From Citrobacter sp. FP75 (lineage in GTDB: Bacteria > Pseudomonadota > Gammaproteobacteria > Enterobacterales > Enterobacteriaceae), in the NCBI RefSeq assembly GCF_018342065.1, contig NZ_JAFDOE010000001.1:310001-374000 (forward strand): a stretch of DNA of 64,000 nt, read 5' to 3'. Within the stretch, counting starts at the first letter, position 1. Each line of letters begins with the position of its first letter. The notes beneath the pieces are model-generated. The model was not told where the DNA came from and searched no databases. It saw nothing but the letters and a program-made list of their open reading frames with translations. A program made the position numbers and the translations under genes. This document shows, piece after piece, positions 1 through 8,067 of this stretch.

Positions 1-1
1 G

Positions 2-808
2 ATATGTTTTGACCCGAGCTACGACAGCTATGCGCCAGCGGTGGCGCTATCCGGTGGGATAGTGAAACGCATTGCGCTGCAGCCGCCATCTTTTCGTGTG
101 GACTGGCAGGAATTTACCGCGTTGTTGAGCGATCGTACCCGGCTGGTGATCCTCAATACGCCACATAATCCCTCCGCTACTGTCTGGCAGAAAGCGGACT
201 TTGACGCGCTGTGGCAGGCCATTAAAACACGAGAGATTTTTGTCGTTAGCGATGAGGTTTATGAACATATCTGCTTTGCCGCACACGGACATGCCAGCGT
301 GCTGGCTCATCCGCAACTGCGGGAGCGTGCGGTGGCGGTTTCATCGTTTGGTAAAACCTACCATATGACCGGCTGGAAGGTGGGGTACTGCGTTGCGCCC
401 AAAAACATCAGCGCAGAGTTACGCAAAGTGCATCAGTATTTGACTTTCTCGGTCAATACGCCGGCACAGCTGGCGCTGGCGGATATGCTGCGCGCAGACC
501 CGAGTCATTATCGCGACCTGCCCGCGTTTTATCAGAAAAAGCGTGACGTGCTGGTGAACGCGCTGCGTGACAGTCGACTGGAAATTTTACCCTGTGAAGG
601 AACGTATTTTCTGCTGATTGATTACAGTGCCGTATCCGATCTCGACGATGTGGCATTTTGTCAGTGGCTGACCAAAAAGGTTGGCGTTGCGGCGATCCCG
701 CTGTCTGTTTTTTGCGCCGATCCTTTCCCACATAAACTGATTCGTCTGTGTTTTGCTAAGCAAGAATCGACGCTATTGGCGGCGGCAGAACGTCTGGTTT
801 CGCTGTAA
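2..808 (+). CDS. ybdL: YbdL methionine aminotransferase (5' end cut by window edge)
   Basis: Fold-type I PLP-dependent aminotransferase that prefers methionine as amino donor (family knowledge of YbdL/MtnE-like enzymes). The reading frame is open from the first bases of the window, so the N-terminal third of the roughly 386-residue protein is missing; about 268 residues are present. The visible part has the substrate/PLP segment NTPHNPSATVW, the PLP aspartate in VSDEVYEH and the Schiff-base lysine in SSFGKTYHMTGWKVGY. The C-terminal domain ends normally at a TAA. Its stop codon directly abuts the stop of the convergent ybdM, with no terminator between them. Confidence 0.93.
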   Translation: MCFDPSYDSYAPAVALSGGIVKRIALQPPSFRVDWQEFTALLSDRTRLVILNTPHNPSATVWQKADFDALWQAIKTREIFVVSDEVYEHICFAAHGHASVLAHPQLRERAVAVSSFGKTYHMTGWKVGYCVAPKNISAELRKVHQYLTFSVNTPAQLALADMLRADPSHYRDLPAFYQKKRDVLVNALRDSRLEILPCEGTYFLLIDYSAVSDLDDVAFCQWLTKKVGVAAIPLSVFCADPFPHKLIRLCFAKQESTLLAAAERLVSL

Positions 809-1426
809 TTACTTCACGGTCCAGGCTTTAGAAAATCGACGGTCGGCGAACAATTCTTGCAGACCGTTAATTTGTTTAAGGCGCAGCACTTCGTCGTCAT
901 CCATACCTAACTCTTTACTGATCTTCTCTTCACTCCAGCCTAATTGTGATAATTCTCGGACGATTTCCGACATGGCATGGATTTGATGACGGCCACGGGC
1001 GCGGTTATGGCGAATTGTCGCCGCCATGCGTTCATGGCGTTCGCGCTGTAAACAGGTGACGGGCAGATAGCCTTTCAGGCGTGATTTCAGCAACGACTTG
1101 CTTTTACCTAACTCATGACGGTGGAAGCCATCGACGATTTCATAGTCTTCCGCCGTTGACTGGACTACAACAATAGGTTGAGTGAATCCGTCGGCTTCGA
1201 TGGACTTCAGCAGCAGCTTTTTCTCCGGCGGTGCAACGTTGTTTGGGTTGTAATCATTGGGCGAGATATGCTCATGTTTGACCCATAATACGCAATCGAC
1301 AGGCTCTTCGCGAAATGGGCTGACGCTGTGAATTGCCATTCTGAATTGGTTAATGGCTTCAATTCGCTCTTCTTCTGACAGGCCAGAAAGAAAACCGGTG
1401 AGTTCCTGAGTTAGTTTGTGTTGCAT
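809..1426 (-). CDS. ybdM: YbdM, ParB/Srx-like nuclease-fold protein
   Basis: ParB N-terminal-like (Srx fold) protein of about 205 residues. Visible features are the ParB-type block with VDGFHRHELGKS, a basic segment HNRARGRH where ParB-like proteins bind nucleotide, and a C-terminal helix-turn-helix stretch (GWSEEKISKELGMDDDEVLR). I chose the internal ATG at 1426 because GGGGGA lies four bases upstream of it; an ATG at 1438 would add four residues but has poor spacing. It overlaps the 3' end of ybdN, so translation is probably coupled. The pair resembles the IbrA/IbrB regulators described in E. coli, but the biochemical role is unknown. Confidence 0.85.
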   Translation of the reverse strand: MQHKLTQELTGFLSGLSEEERIEAINQFRMAIHSVSPFREEPVDCVLWVKHEHISPNDYNPNNVAPPEKKLLLKSIEADGFTQPIVVVQSTAEDYEIVDGFHRHELGKSKSLLKSRLKGYLPVTCLQRERHERMAATIRHNRARGRHQIHAMSEIVRELSQLGWSEEKISKELGMDDDEVLRLKQINGLQELFADRRFSKAWTVK

Positions 1427-2634
1427 AAGATCCCCCATTCCTGGCGTTTGGTTTTCATACGTTCGTTATAGCGTTGGTAGTTTTTGGGTTTTGTTGGGCT
1501 GAATGAAAGTGCCCGACACCAGTAATCATTATTCAGCAGGACTTTACATATGCGCCGCCACGACGGGATATCCTTCGAGCCAATATCGCTTTCTTGCGTT
1601 TGTGGAATATTGTCCATGCCCTTTTTCTTATACCACTGCAAATAAACGGCGATTTTATTGCGATAATGCTCTGCGGTAGTCTCCGGCATGCTGTTCAATA
1701 GCAGCATGGCATATTCCTGCCAGCTTAAATGTTCTGGTTTAAGTATTTTCCGGTGACCGTAAAAATGGTTGTCATGACCGGCATAAATACCGCCACTTTT
1801 AACACCGCTGACGCGGGCGCACATGGCTGCCCAGCGCTCGGGTTCAATGACGTGATATAGCCATAATCCCTGACGCTGTTCCGGGCCAAAGGGCTCACAA
1901 ATACGCATGTAGCGCGTTGGAACACCGGCCTGATACATCAGGTTGTATAAGGGATTACACGGCATTTTAGTCTTCGCAAACCATGTCCAGATGTCGGCGG
2001 TTTTCCAGTCATAAATTGGGTAAATATACCAGGTATGTCCGCCGGGGGCGCTGGTAGTCCAGGGTTTATCATCGGCAAAACGCTGCTTTTGCGAATTGGC
2101 AATGGCAACAAAGCGGTTATATGACTCGTCGGCGCGGATCCCCACCATCATGGCGGCAGGGCGTTTTGCTGAGAACCAATCAGCGAACTCGCGAACAAAT
2201 TGTTCGAAGGTCATGCCGGGTTGGTAGAACGAGAAGAACGTGGGATCGGTAATAGCGTCAGCGGGAGGTTGGCGAACCCATTGTGTGTTCGGTTCCCAGC
2301 ACTGCCATTCAGGTTGAAATTGTGAGAGTGAATTTTGCGTTGTCAGTGGCAATGCCACCCAATAAAACTGGTCAATCACATCGGCATAATGCTTGCGTAG
2401 TGCCTCGACATAGTCGATGGTACAGGAAAATTGCGCTTCCCAGTCGATAAACAAGACGTTTATTTTTTTATGCATCTGGCGTGCAAGCGTGGCTGTCAGA
2501 TGCAACATCAGTCCTGAGTCTTTCCCCCCGGATAAAGAAAGACATACGTGCGGCAGGGCTTCTAGCGTCCAGGTGATGCGTTCCAGAGCGGCTTCCAGAA
2601 CATTTTGATTCAACGGGATTTTATAAACAGACAT
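1411..2634 (-). CDS. ybdN: YbdN, PAPS-reductase-like PP-loop protein
   Basis: Member of the phosphoadenosine-phosphosulfate reductase superfamily (adenine nucleotide alpha hydrolase fold) with a C-terminal extension of the DUF3440 type. The ATP pyrophosphatase PP-loop is plain near residue 35 (LSLSGGKDSGLMLHL), followed by the strand VLFIDWEAQFS. At 407 residues it is longer than sulfate-assimilation CysH and lacks the C-terminal ECG(I/L)H motif, so it is not a PAPS reductase. It overlaps ybdM and probably acts with it. IbrA is the best described relative. Upstream (2635-2797) the DNA is AT-rich and probably carries the promoter. Substrate unknown. Confidence 0.87.
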   Translation of the reverse strand: MSVYKIPLNQNVLEAALERITWTLEALPHVCLSLSGGKDSGLMLHLTATLARQMHKKINVLFIDWEAQFSCTIDYVEALRKHYADVIDQFYWVALPLTTQNSLSQFQPEWQCWEPNTQWVRQPPADAITDPTFFSFYQPGMTFEQFVREFADWFSAKRPAAMMVGIRADESYNRFVAIANSQKQRFADDKPWTTSAPGGHTWYIYPIYDWKTADIWTWFAKTKMPCNPLYNLMYQAGVPTRYMRICEPFGPEQRQGLWLYHVIEPERWAAMCARVSGVKSGGIYAGHDNHFYGHRKILKPEHLSWQEYAMLLLNSMPETTAEHYRNKIAVYLQWYKKKGMDNIPQTQESDIGSKDIPSWRRICKVLLNNDYWCRALSFSPTKPKNYQRYNERMKTKRQEWGILCNTN

Positions 2635-2797
2635 ATCAAATCCAAATCAGAATTATTATTAAATCCATAACAAATGCTGACAATAAGATATGCTAATTTG
2701 CGTTAGGTGCAACAATTAAATACATTCATGAAACATCTTTAACTGTATTGATTTATATAAAAAGCAAATGAATGAAGACGGCATCGGCATAACCCAC

Positions 2798-3703
2798 TTA
2801 GTTGTTTGTATTCTCTATTTTTTTAATGAACTCAACGAATCCGGCGTTGTTGAGCGACGCTCGATTGTACATTAAAAAAAGATTCATTTTGGGCGGAGTG
2901 ACATCAATATTTATTTCCTTTAATTTGAAGGTGGAAGAATATTGTTCATAAATTTTCTTTGGTACCAGACCAATGATATCAGTATTTGAGATAACGTTGG
3001 CAATCGATATTAGCGAATCACTACGAAAACCAATGTCTCGATTGGTTAGAAAAGCATTTGTCTGTTGCCTGAAATCTTTAACGCCTTGATCTTCAGATGA
3101 AAATAACGTAAACTGTTCTTTCATGATTTGTTCGAAAGTGCTTGATTCATCTAATCTGGGATGATTTTCACTACGAATTAATACGGTTTCAAGGACTCTG
3201 AATGGGGTGCAAACAATAGAACGATTGCTAAGTGGAACGGTAGTGATAACCAAATCTGCTTTTCTATAAGCCAGCAAATCTTCAGCATTTTCGGCAGATA
3301 TTAATATATCGTGATGTTCAATTTCGATATGCGTATCATCTCTGATAAAATGAATTAATTCCTTTATGTTAGCGTCAGTGACAAGTTGAGGGCCATAAAT
3401 AACAAACTTTTTCTTCAGGTTGGAACTGTGCATTATATTTATAGTCTGTTCCAGACTGTTGAGATTTTTCTCAAGATGTTGATGCAGGTTAATTCCGGTC
3501 GTCGTTGGAGTGATTCCTTTACCTGAACGAATAAACAGCGGGTCATTAAACTGTGTACGTAGTCTCTGCAATGACTGACTGACAGCAGAGGGCGTAATAT
3601 ACAATGTTTCCGCCGCTTTACTGATGCTTAAATGTTGATAAATACATTCAAAAATAACCAGTAGATTGAGATCGAACTTTTTGAGATCATAGAGGTTAGC
3701 CAT
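2798..3703 (-). CDS. ybdO: YbdO, LysR-type transcriptional regulator
   Basis: LysR-family regulator of about 301 residues. The N-terminal winged HTH is clear (FDLNLLVIFECIYQHLSISK followed by AETLYITPSAVSQSLQRLR), then a substrate-binding domain with limited conservation. The start at 3703 (MANLYDLKKF) is preferred over an ATG 39 bases upstream because AGGAAGG stands five bases before it and because E. coli YbdO begins at the same place. The gene is AT-rich compared with its neighbours, as in E. coli. It lies between ybdN and dsbG, all on the same strand but with long spacers, so it is probably its own unit. In E. coli this gene is also called citR; the effector here is not known. Confidence 0.88.
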   Translation of the reverse strand: MANLYDLKKFDLNLLVIFECIYQHLSISKAAETLYITPSAVSQSLQRLRTQFNDPLFIRSGKGITPTTTGINLHQHLEKNLNSLEQTINIMHSSNLKKKFVIYGPQLVTDANIKELIHFIRDDTHIEIEHHDILISAENAEDLLAYRKADLVITTVPLSNRSIVCTPFRVLETVLIRSENHPRLDESSTFEQIMKEQFTLFSSEDQGVKDFRQQTNAFLTNRDIGFRSDSLISIANVISNTDIIGLVPKKIYEQYSSTFKLKEINIDVTPPKMNLFLMYNRASLNNAGFVEFIKKIENTNN

Positions 3704-3858
3704 GCATACCTTCCTGTGATGGTAATGTATTGAAAAATTCAATTATGGAATATTTTAAATGCTAATTATTCTTGAGATTTATGTTTATGTGCTTAATGAA
3801 TAATTAACTTTAGCTAAAATAGCACAGATTGCGTAATTTTAAGCAAGAAAGTTAATTT

Positions 3859-3899
3859 AAATGAGTGATTGAAATGAGAACGATAACAATCACTCATTT
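3859..3899. repeat. Perfect 13-bp inverted repeat downstream of dsbG
   Basis: AAATGAGTGATTG (3859-3871) pairs perfectly with CAATCACTCATTT (3887-3899) across a 15-base loop. It sits just past the dsbG stop and would form a stable stem in the dsbG transcript, but the bases after the stem (TTTAAATTAAC on the minus strand) make only a weak U-tract. It may be a poor intrinsic terminator or a 3' stabilising stem, or an operator of the adjacent ybdO regulator. Confidence 0.6.
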
Positions 3900-3907
3900 T
3901 GTTACCT

Positions 3908-4654
3908 TTATTTATTTCCCATAATGATATTTAATTTATCCTTATCGGGTAATCCTACTTCCTGCTGCAATGTATTGTCCTTGCTCATGTAATAGATTGC
4001 CGGTGTGACGTTAGCACCTAAATCATCCATTAATTTTTGATTTATATTCAATAGCTTAAGTTGTTCTGTAAGGGGCATCGCAGGCATCTTCAGCGTTAAT
4101 TTACCGCCGGAGGCCTCATAGTCATGCCAGGTTTTAGCGGGATCTTTGGTGGCCATAATTGCTGCGGCCGTTGCCGGGCTTTCTGGTTTGATTACGCCAA
4201 CCAGTAGCGTACGTAGCTGAACTTTACCGGCGTCGACCCACGGACGCGCCTGTTGCCAGAACTGTTTGCAATAGGGACAGAAGGGATCGGCAAACACGTA
4301 GACGATGACCGGAGCCTCTTTTTTCCCGTCCAGAATCCACGATGCTTTTTCCATGCGCTGCCACATCTCTCGTCCGGCAGGGGCATAGATCTCTTTTTCG
4401 ATTAGCGCATTGCTGAGGTTTTCGCCTTTTTCGTTATACATGTAGCCCGAGATGGCATGTTTACCGTCAGGCGTAACATAGATTGTGACCCCCATGTCCT
4501 GGTATTTTCCCAGATAACCTTTCAATCCTCCCGGCGCGTCGAAGGGTTTCAGGATAGTAATGCCCTGTTTCTCAATCGCTTTAACGGGAGCTGGCAGTTC
4601 TTCGGCGTGCACGGCCACAGGTAACAGGGCTAACAGTAATGTACGCTTTAACAT
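3908..4654 (-). CDS. dsbG: DsbG periplasmic disulfide isomerase/chaperone
   Basis: Periplasmic thioredoxin-fold protein that reduces sulfenylated cysteines and isomerises disulfides, kept reduced by DsbD. It has a signal peptide ([17 protein letters not shown], cleaved before EELPAP), an N-terminal dimerisation domain, and the catalytic CPYC motif in [13 protein letters not shown]; the cis-Pro loop is VTPAIYY. The length of 248 residues is normal for DsbG. It is transcribed divergently from ahpC, and in E. coli both belong to the OxyR regulon; the shared upstream region has an OxyR-like palindrome 45 bases before the dsbG ATG. Confidence 0.95.
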   Translation of the reverse strand: MLKRTLLLALLPVAVHAEELPAPVKAIEKQGITILKPFDAPGGLKGYLGKYQDMGVTIYVTPDGKHAISGYMYNEKGENLSNALIEKEIYAPAGREMWQRMEKASWILDGKKEAPVIVYVFADPFCPYCKQFWQQARPWVDAGKVQLRTLLVGVIKPESPATAAAIMATKDPAKTWHDYEASGGKLTLKMPAMPLTEQLKLLNINQKLMDDLGANVTPAIYYMSKDNTLQQEVGLPDKDKLNIIMGNK

Positions 4655-4699
4655 TGATTTTCCTCATAAAATCAGAAGGAAAGGGACCAAATTGCAAAA

Positions 4700-4716
4700 C
4701 CTATCACAACCATAGG
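4700..4716. promoter_or_regulatory. Candidate OxyR site between dsbG and ahpC
   Basis: The palindrome CCTATCACAACCATAGG contains CTAT-N7-ATAG, which matches the central two of the four OxyR contact elements. The flanking outer elements match poorly. A second partial dyad, TTATC...GATAA, lies at 4935-4956, closer to ahpC. OxyR control of dsbG and ahpCF is established in E. coli and Salmonella; assignment to these exact bases is inference. The whole gap 4655-5027 (373 bases) holds only these signals and the terminator at 4864-4889. Confidence 0.5.
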
Positions 4717-4863
4717 TAAGAAAGACGGTCTGCCGATTGCCCTTTCTTGAGTTGGGTGATGTAATCCCAATCGCTGTTACGGCCTTTGTTAAGGTAATGT
4801 AGAGCGCAACACATAGCCAGCCCTGCTGGCACTGACGTTACCTGCGGGTAGCTCGGGTAATGA

Positions 4864-4889
4864 GGCTCCCTGCAAAGGGGGCCTTTTTT
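4864..4889 (+). terminator. Intrinsic terminator in the ahpC upstream region
   Basis: GGCTCCC (4864-4870), loop TGCAAA and GGGGGCC (4877-4883) form a 7-bp G/C stem followed by TTTTTT. On the plus strand this is a strong intrinsic terminator, yet no annotated gene precedes it: dsbG is on the other strand. It must end a short transcript starting in 4655-4830, either an ahpC leader (attenuation) or a small RNA. A hairpin CCAGCCCTGCTGG at about 4818-4830 lies just upstream and would be part of the same RNA. Confidence 0.75.
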
Positions 4890-5027
4890 ACTTTTATCTT
4901 TAGGTTCACAACATGTGTTTGAGTGGGTTGTTAGTTATCGCTTATTGATTTGATAAAGGAAACGCATTAGCCCTGCGAAGAGATTTTCGTTAACTTATCT
5001 CTCAACGAAAACACGGAGGAAGTACAG

Positions 5028-5591
5028 ATGTCTTTGATTAATACCAAAATTAAACCTTTCAAAAACCAGGCGTTCAAAAACGGTGAGTTCATCGAAGTAA
5101 CCGAGAAAGATACCGAAGGTCGCTGGAGCGTCTTCTTCTTCTACCCGGCTGACTTTACTTTCGTATGCCCGACCGAACTGGGTGACGTTGCAGATCATTA
5201 CGAAGAACTGCAGAAACTGGGCGTAGATGTGTATTCCGTGTCTACCGACACCCACTTCACCCACAAAGCATGGCACAGCAGCTCTGACACCATCGCGAAA
5301 ATCAAATACGCGATGATCGGCGACCCGACTGGCGCCCTGACCCGTAACTTCGACAACATGCGTGAAGATGAAGGTCTGGCAGACCGTGCAACCTTCGTTG
5401 TTGACCCGCAGGGTATCATCCAGGCAATCGAAGTTACCGCTGAAGGTATCGGCCGTGATGCTTCCGACCTGCTGCGTAAAATCAAAGCCGCGCAGTATGT
5501 CGCTTCCCACCCAGGCGAAGTGTGCCCGGCGAAATGGAAAGAAGGTGAAGCCACGCTGGCTCCATCCCTGGATCTGGTCGGTAAAATCTAA
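5028..5591 (+). CDS. ahpC: AhpC alkyl hydroperoxide reductase peroxiredoxin
   Basis: Typical 2-Cys peroxiredoxin that reduces hydrogen peroxide and organic peroxides in the cytoplasm, recycled by AhpF. The peroxidatic Cys47 is in [10 protein letters not shown] and the resolving Cys166 in EVCPAKW; length is the standard 187 residues. A strong ribosome site (ACGGAGGAAGTACAG) precedes the ATG. Codon use is that of a highly expressed gene (CTG, CGT and GGT dominate). It is co-transcribed with ahpF across a spacer holding two hairpins that probably reduce read-through, consistent with AhpC being made in excess over AhpF. Confidence 0.98.
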   Translation: MSLINTKIKPFKNQAFKNGEFIEVTEKDTEGRWSVFFFYPADFTFVCPTELGDVADHYEELQKLGVDVYSVSTDTHFTHKAWHSSSDTIAKIKYAMIGDPTGALTRNFDNMREDEGLADRATFVVDPQGIIQAIEVTAEGIGRDASDLLRKIKAAQYVASHPGEVCPAKWKEGEATLAPSLDLVGKI

Positions 5592-5640
5592 AATTCGCTG
5601 CGAATTTATCCTCAAACGGGTGCGTAGCGCCCGTTTTATT
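5591..5640 (+). terminator. Tandem hairpins between ahpC and ahpF (partial terminator)
   Basis: Two stems follow the ahpC stop: AAATTCG-CTG-CGAATTT (5591-5607) and the 10-bp AAACGGGTGC-GTA-GCGCCCGTTT (5614-5636) followed by TATT. The second resembles an intrinsic terminator with a short U-tract. Since ahpF follows on the same strand without an obvious new promoter, this is best read as a leaky terminator or 3' stabiliser setting the AhpC:AhpF ratio (inference). Confidence 0.65.
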
Positions 5641-5720
5641 CCAGCACCATGACGCAAGTTGCATTAATGCAGTCCCATAAAGTCGGCTTGCATGATGATG
5701 TTTTCAGAGAGGGAAGAACA

Positions 5721-7286
5721 ATGCTCGACACAAATATGAAAACCCAGCTCAGGGCTTACCTTGAGAAACTGACCAAACCTGTTGAGCTGATAGCCACGCT
5801 GGATGACAGCGCTAAATCGGCAGAAATCAAGGAACTGCTGACTGAAATTGCTGAACTGTCAGAAAAAGTCACCTTTAAAGAAAACAACACCCTGGCAGTA
5901 CGTAAGCCATCATTCCTGATTACTAACCCAGGCTCTCACCAGGGACCACGTTTTGCCGGTTCTCCGCTGGGTCATGAATTTACTTCACTGGTACTGGCGT
6001 TACTGTGGACCGGCGGCCATCCGTCAAAAGAGGCGCAGTCTCTGCTGGAGCAGATTAGCGCCCTTGACGGCGATTTTGAGTTTGAAACCTATTATTCGTT
6101 GTCCTGCCACAATTGTCCGGATGTTGTCCAGGCGCTGAACCTGATGTCCGTACTGAATCCGCGAATCAAGCACACGGCGATTGACGGTGGCACCTTCCAG
6201 AATGAGATTACCGATCGCAACGTGATGGGCGTTCCGGCCGTCTTTATGAACGGCCAAGAATTTGGCCAGGGGCGTATGACGCTGACAGAAATCGTCGCCA
6301 AAGTGGATACCGGTGCTGAGAAGCGTGCGGCGGAAGAACTGAATAAGCGTGATGCCTACGATGTATTGATTGTCGGATCCGGCCCGGCAGGGGCGGCAGC
6401 GGCGGTATATTCCGCACGTAAAGGTATTCGTACCGGCCTGATGGGCGAACGCTTTGGCGGTCAGGTTCTTGATACCGTTGATATCGAAAACTATATTTCG
6501 GTACCGAAAACCGAAGGTCAGAAACTGGCCGGCGCGCTGAAAGCGCACGTTGATGATTATGACGTTGATGTGATTGATAGCCAGAGCGCCAGCAAACTGA
6601 TTCCGGCGGCGCAGGAAGGGGGGTTACATCAGATTGAAACCGCATCCGGCGCGGTGCTAAAAGCACGCAGCATTATTATTGCCACCGGTGCAAAATGGCG
6701 CAACATGAATGTTCCGGGCGAGGATCAGTACCGTACTAAAGGCGTAACCTATTGCCCGCACTGTGACGGTCCGCTGTTCAAAGGCAAGCGTGTTGCGGTG
6801 ATTGGTGGCGGTAACTCGGGTGTTGAAGCGGCTATCGATCTGGCTGGTATTGTTGAGCATGTAACGCTACTGGAGTTTGCCCCGGAAATGAAGGCTGACC
6901 AGGTTCTGCAAAATAAACTGCGCAGCCTGAAAAACGTCGACATCATTCTGAATGCCCAAACCACCGAAGTGAAAGGCGACGGCAGCAAAGTCACCGGTCT
7001 GGAGTACCGTGACCGTGTCAGTGGTGACGTCCACAATGTGGAACTGGCGGGTATTTTTGTGCAGATTGGCCTGCTGCCGAATACCAACTGGCTGGAAGGT
7101 GCCGTTGAGCGTAACCGCATGGGCGAAATCATCATCGATACCCGGTGCGAAACCAGTGTGAAGGGCGTATTTGCGGCGGGCGACTGCACCACCGTACCGT
7201 ACAAGCAGATCATCATTGCCACTGGCGAAGGCGCAAAAGCGTCGTTGAGTTCCTTTGATTATCTGATCCGCACGACTACAGCATAA
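5721..7286 (+). CDS. ahpF: AhpF alkyl hydroperoxide reductase, NADH-dependent subunit
   Basis: Flavoprotein disulfide reductase that passes electrons from NADH through FAD and two redox-active cysteine pairs to AhpC. The N-terminal thioredoxin-like domain holds SCHNCPD (Cys129/Cys132); the thioredoxin-reductase-like part has the FAD loop [17 protein letters not shown], the NADH loop [15 protein letters not shown] and YCPHCDG (Cys345/Cys348). The frame is open from 5649, but the ATG at 5721, preceded by GAGGGAAG, gives the family's 521 residues and is chosen. It forms an operon with ahpC and ends at a strong terminator. Confidence 0.97.
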   Translation: MLDTNMKTQLRAYLEKLTKPVELIATLDDSAKSAEIKELLTEIAELSEKVTFKENNTLAVRKPSFLITNPGSHQGPRFAGSPLGHEFTSLVLALLWTGGHPSKEAQSLLEQISALDGDFEFETYYSLSCHNCPDVVQALNLMSVLNPRIKHTAIDGGTFQNEITDRNVMGVPAVFMNGQEFGQGRMTLTEIVAKVDTGAEKRAAEELNKRDAYDVLIVGSGPAGAAAAVYSARKGIRTGLMGERFGGQVLDTVDIENYISVPKTEGQKLAGALKAHVDDYDVDVIDSQSASKLIPAAQEGGLHQIETASGAVLKARSIIIATGAKWRNMNVPGEDQYRTKGVTYCPHCDGPLFKGKRVAVIGGGNSGVEAAIDLAGIVEHVTLLEFAPEMKADQVLQNKLRSLKNVDIILNAQTTEVKGDGSKVTGLEYRDRVSGDVHNVELAGIFVQIGLLPNTNWLEGAVERNRMGEIIIDTRCETSVKGVFAAGDCTTVPYKQIIIATGEGAKASLSSFDYLIRTTTA

Positions 7287-7316
7287 AAAGAAGTAAGACT
7301 CACCTGCAATACTCAA

Positions 7317-7347
7317 ACCGCCAGTTATCTGCTGGCGGTTTTTTTAT
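7317..7347 (+). terminator. Intrinsic terminator of ahpCF
   Basis: ACCGCCAG (7317-7324) pairs with CTGGCGGT (7332-7339) around a seven-base loop and is followed by a run of T residues. It lies 30 bases after the ahpF stop. Confidence 0.9.
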
Positions 7348-7420
7348 TTCCGTTCCTCGCAGATTGTCAATTCTTGAAACAATAAACTGCAAAAATCATT
7401 ATTTTAGTTAGCCTGATCAT

Positions 7421-7436
7421 TTCTTTGGTCAAAGAA
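7421..7436. promoter_or_regulatory. Perfect palindrome upstream of the torD/dms-like operon
   Basis: TTCTTTGGTCAAAGAA has two perfect 7-bp arms around GT and lies 77 bases before the first ATG of the operon, in an AT-rich promoter region (7348-7512). It does not fit the FNR (TTGAT-N4-ATCAA) or CRP consensus. It is a plausible operator for an unidentified regulator; no regulator gene is adjacent. Confidence 0.5.
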
Positions 7437-7512
7437 AGAGTTAGCGTTTTCGTTATTATATTAACCTGCATTATGTTTTCATTTGTTGTATGAATAAATG
7501 GTTGGTTAATTC

Positions 7513-8067
7513 ATGGGTGAAATTTATGAAACCCTGACGAGCTTTGAATCGACAGGGTTATTGTTGCGTGACTTTTTTATCTCTTACGATAGTAACACGC
7601 TGAAAGAGGCTTATTCAGCCCTGAATAAAAATGCCTCAACGCTAACAGAGCAGGAGTGGCTGGAAGCGGAGTACGACTTCAATGCGCTATTTGTCGGGCC
7701 GCAGACGTTAAAGGCCGCGCCGTTCGCGTCGGTTTATCTCGAAGAAGATGCCCTTGTGATGGGTAAATCAGCCCTGAACATTCGGGAGTTTATGGCGAAT
7801 ATAGGTCTATCCATAAATAACGCAAATAATATACCTGATGATCATATTTCTTATGTATTGGAATTGACGGTTTTATTATCAGCTAACGCCAGGGCATCGT
7901 CTGAATATCAGGTTGCATTAAACCGCTATGCAAAAGAGTATATAGCGAGTTGGGTGCCCGAGTATATAGAAAAAATAAATATAAATGCACAAACCGTCAC
8001 GTTGAAAAGCGTAGCGGAAAAATTGTCTTTTTGGCTTGATGAATTAAACACGAGAGTATCACTATGA
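7513..8067 (+). CDS. TorD/DmsD-family molybdoenzyme maturation chaperone
   Basis: All-helical cytoplasmic chaperone of 184 residues that is expected to bind the Tat signal of the following molybdoenzyme and help cofactor loading (TorD/DmsD/NarJ family role). Family marks are the segment EYDFNALFVGP near residue 55 and PDDHISYVLELTVLL near residue 115. It overlaps the catalytic-subunit gene by four bases (ATGA), a sign of translational coupling. The interior around 7790-7990 is AT-rich compared with dmsA-like. It is not DmsD itself by position: it belongs to this operon, which E. coli K-12 lacks between ahpF and uspG. Confidence 0.88.
   Translation: MGEIYETLTSFESTGLLLRDFFISYDSNTLKEAYSALNKNASTLTEQEWLEAEYDFNALFVGPQTLKAAPFASVYLEEDALVMGKSALNIREFMANIGLSINNANNIPDDHISYVLELTVLLSANARASSEYQVALNRYAKEYIASWVPEYIEKININAQTVTLKSVAEKLSFWLDELNTRVSL

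Noticed and set aside
4995-5657. 220-codon minus-strand frame across ahpC
   Set aside because: Antisense shadow of a gene with strong codon bias; no start signal or family likeness.
7348-7512. FNR site for the dms-like operon
   Set aside because: TTGGTCAAAG-type matches lack the four-base spacer and fewer than eight positions fit.
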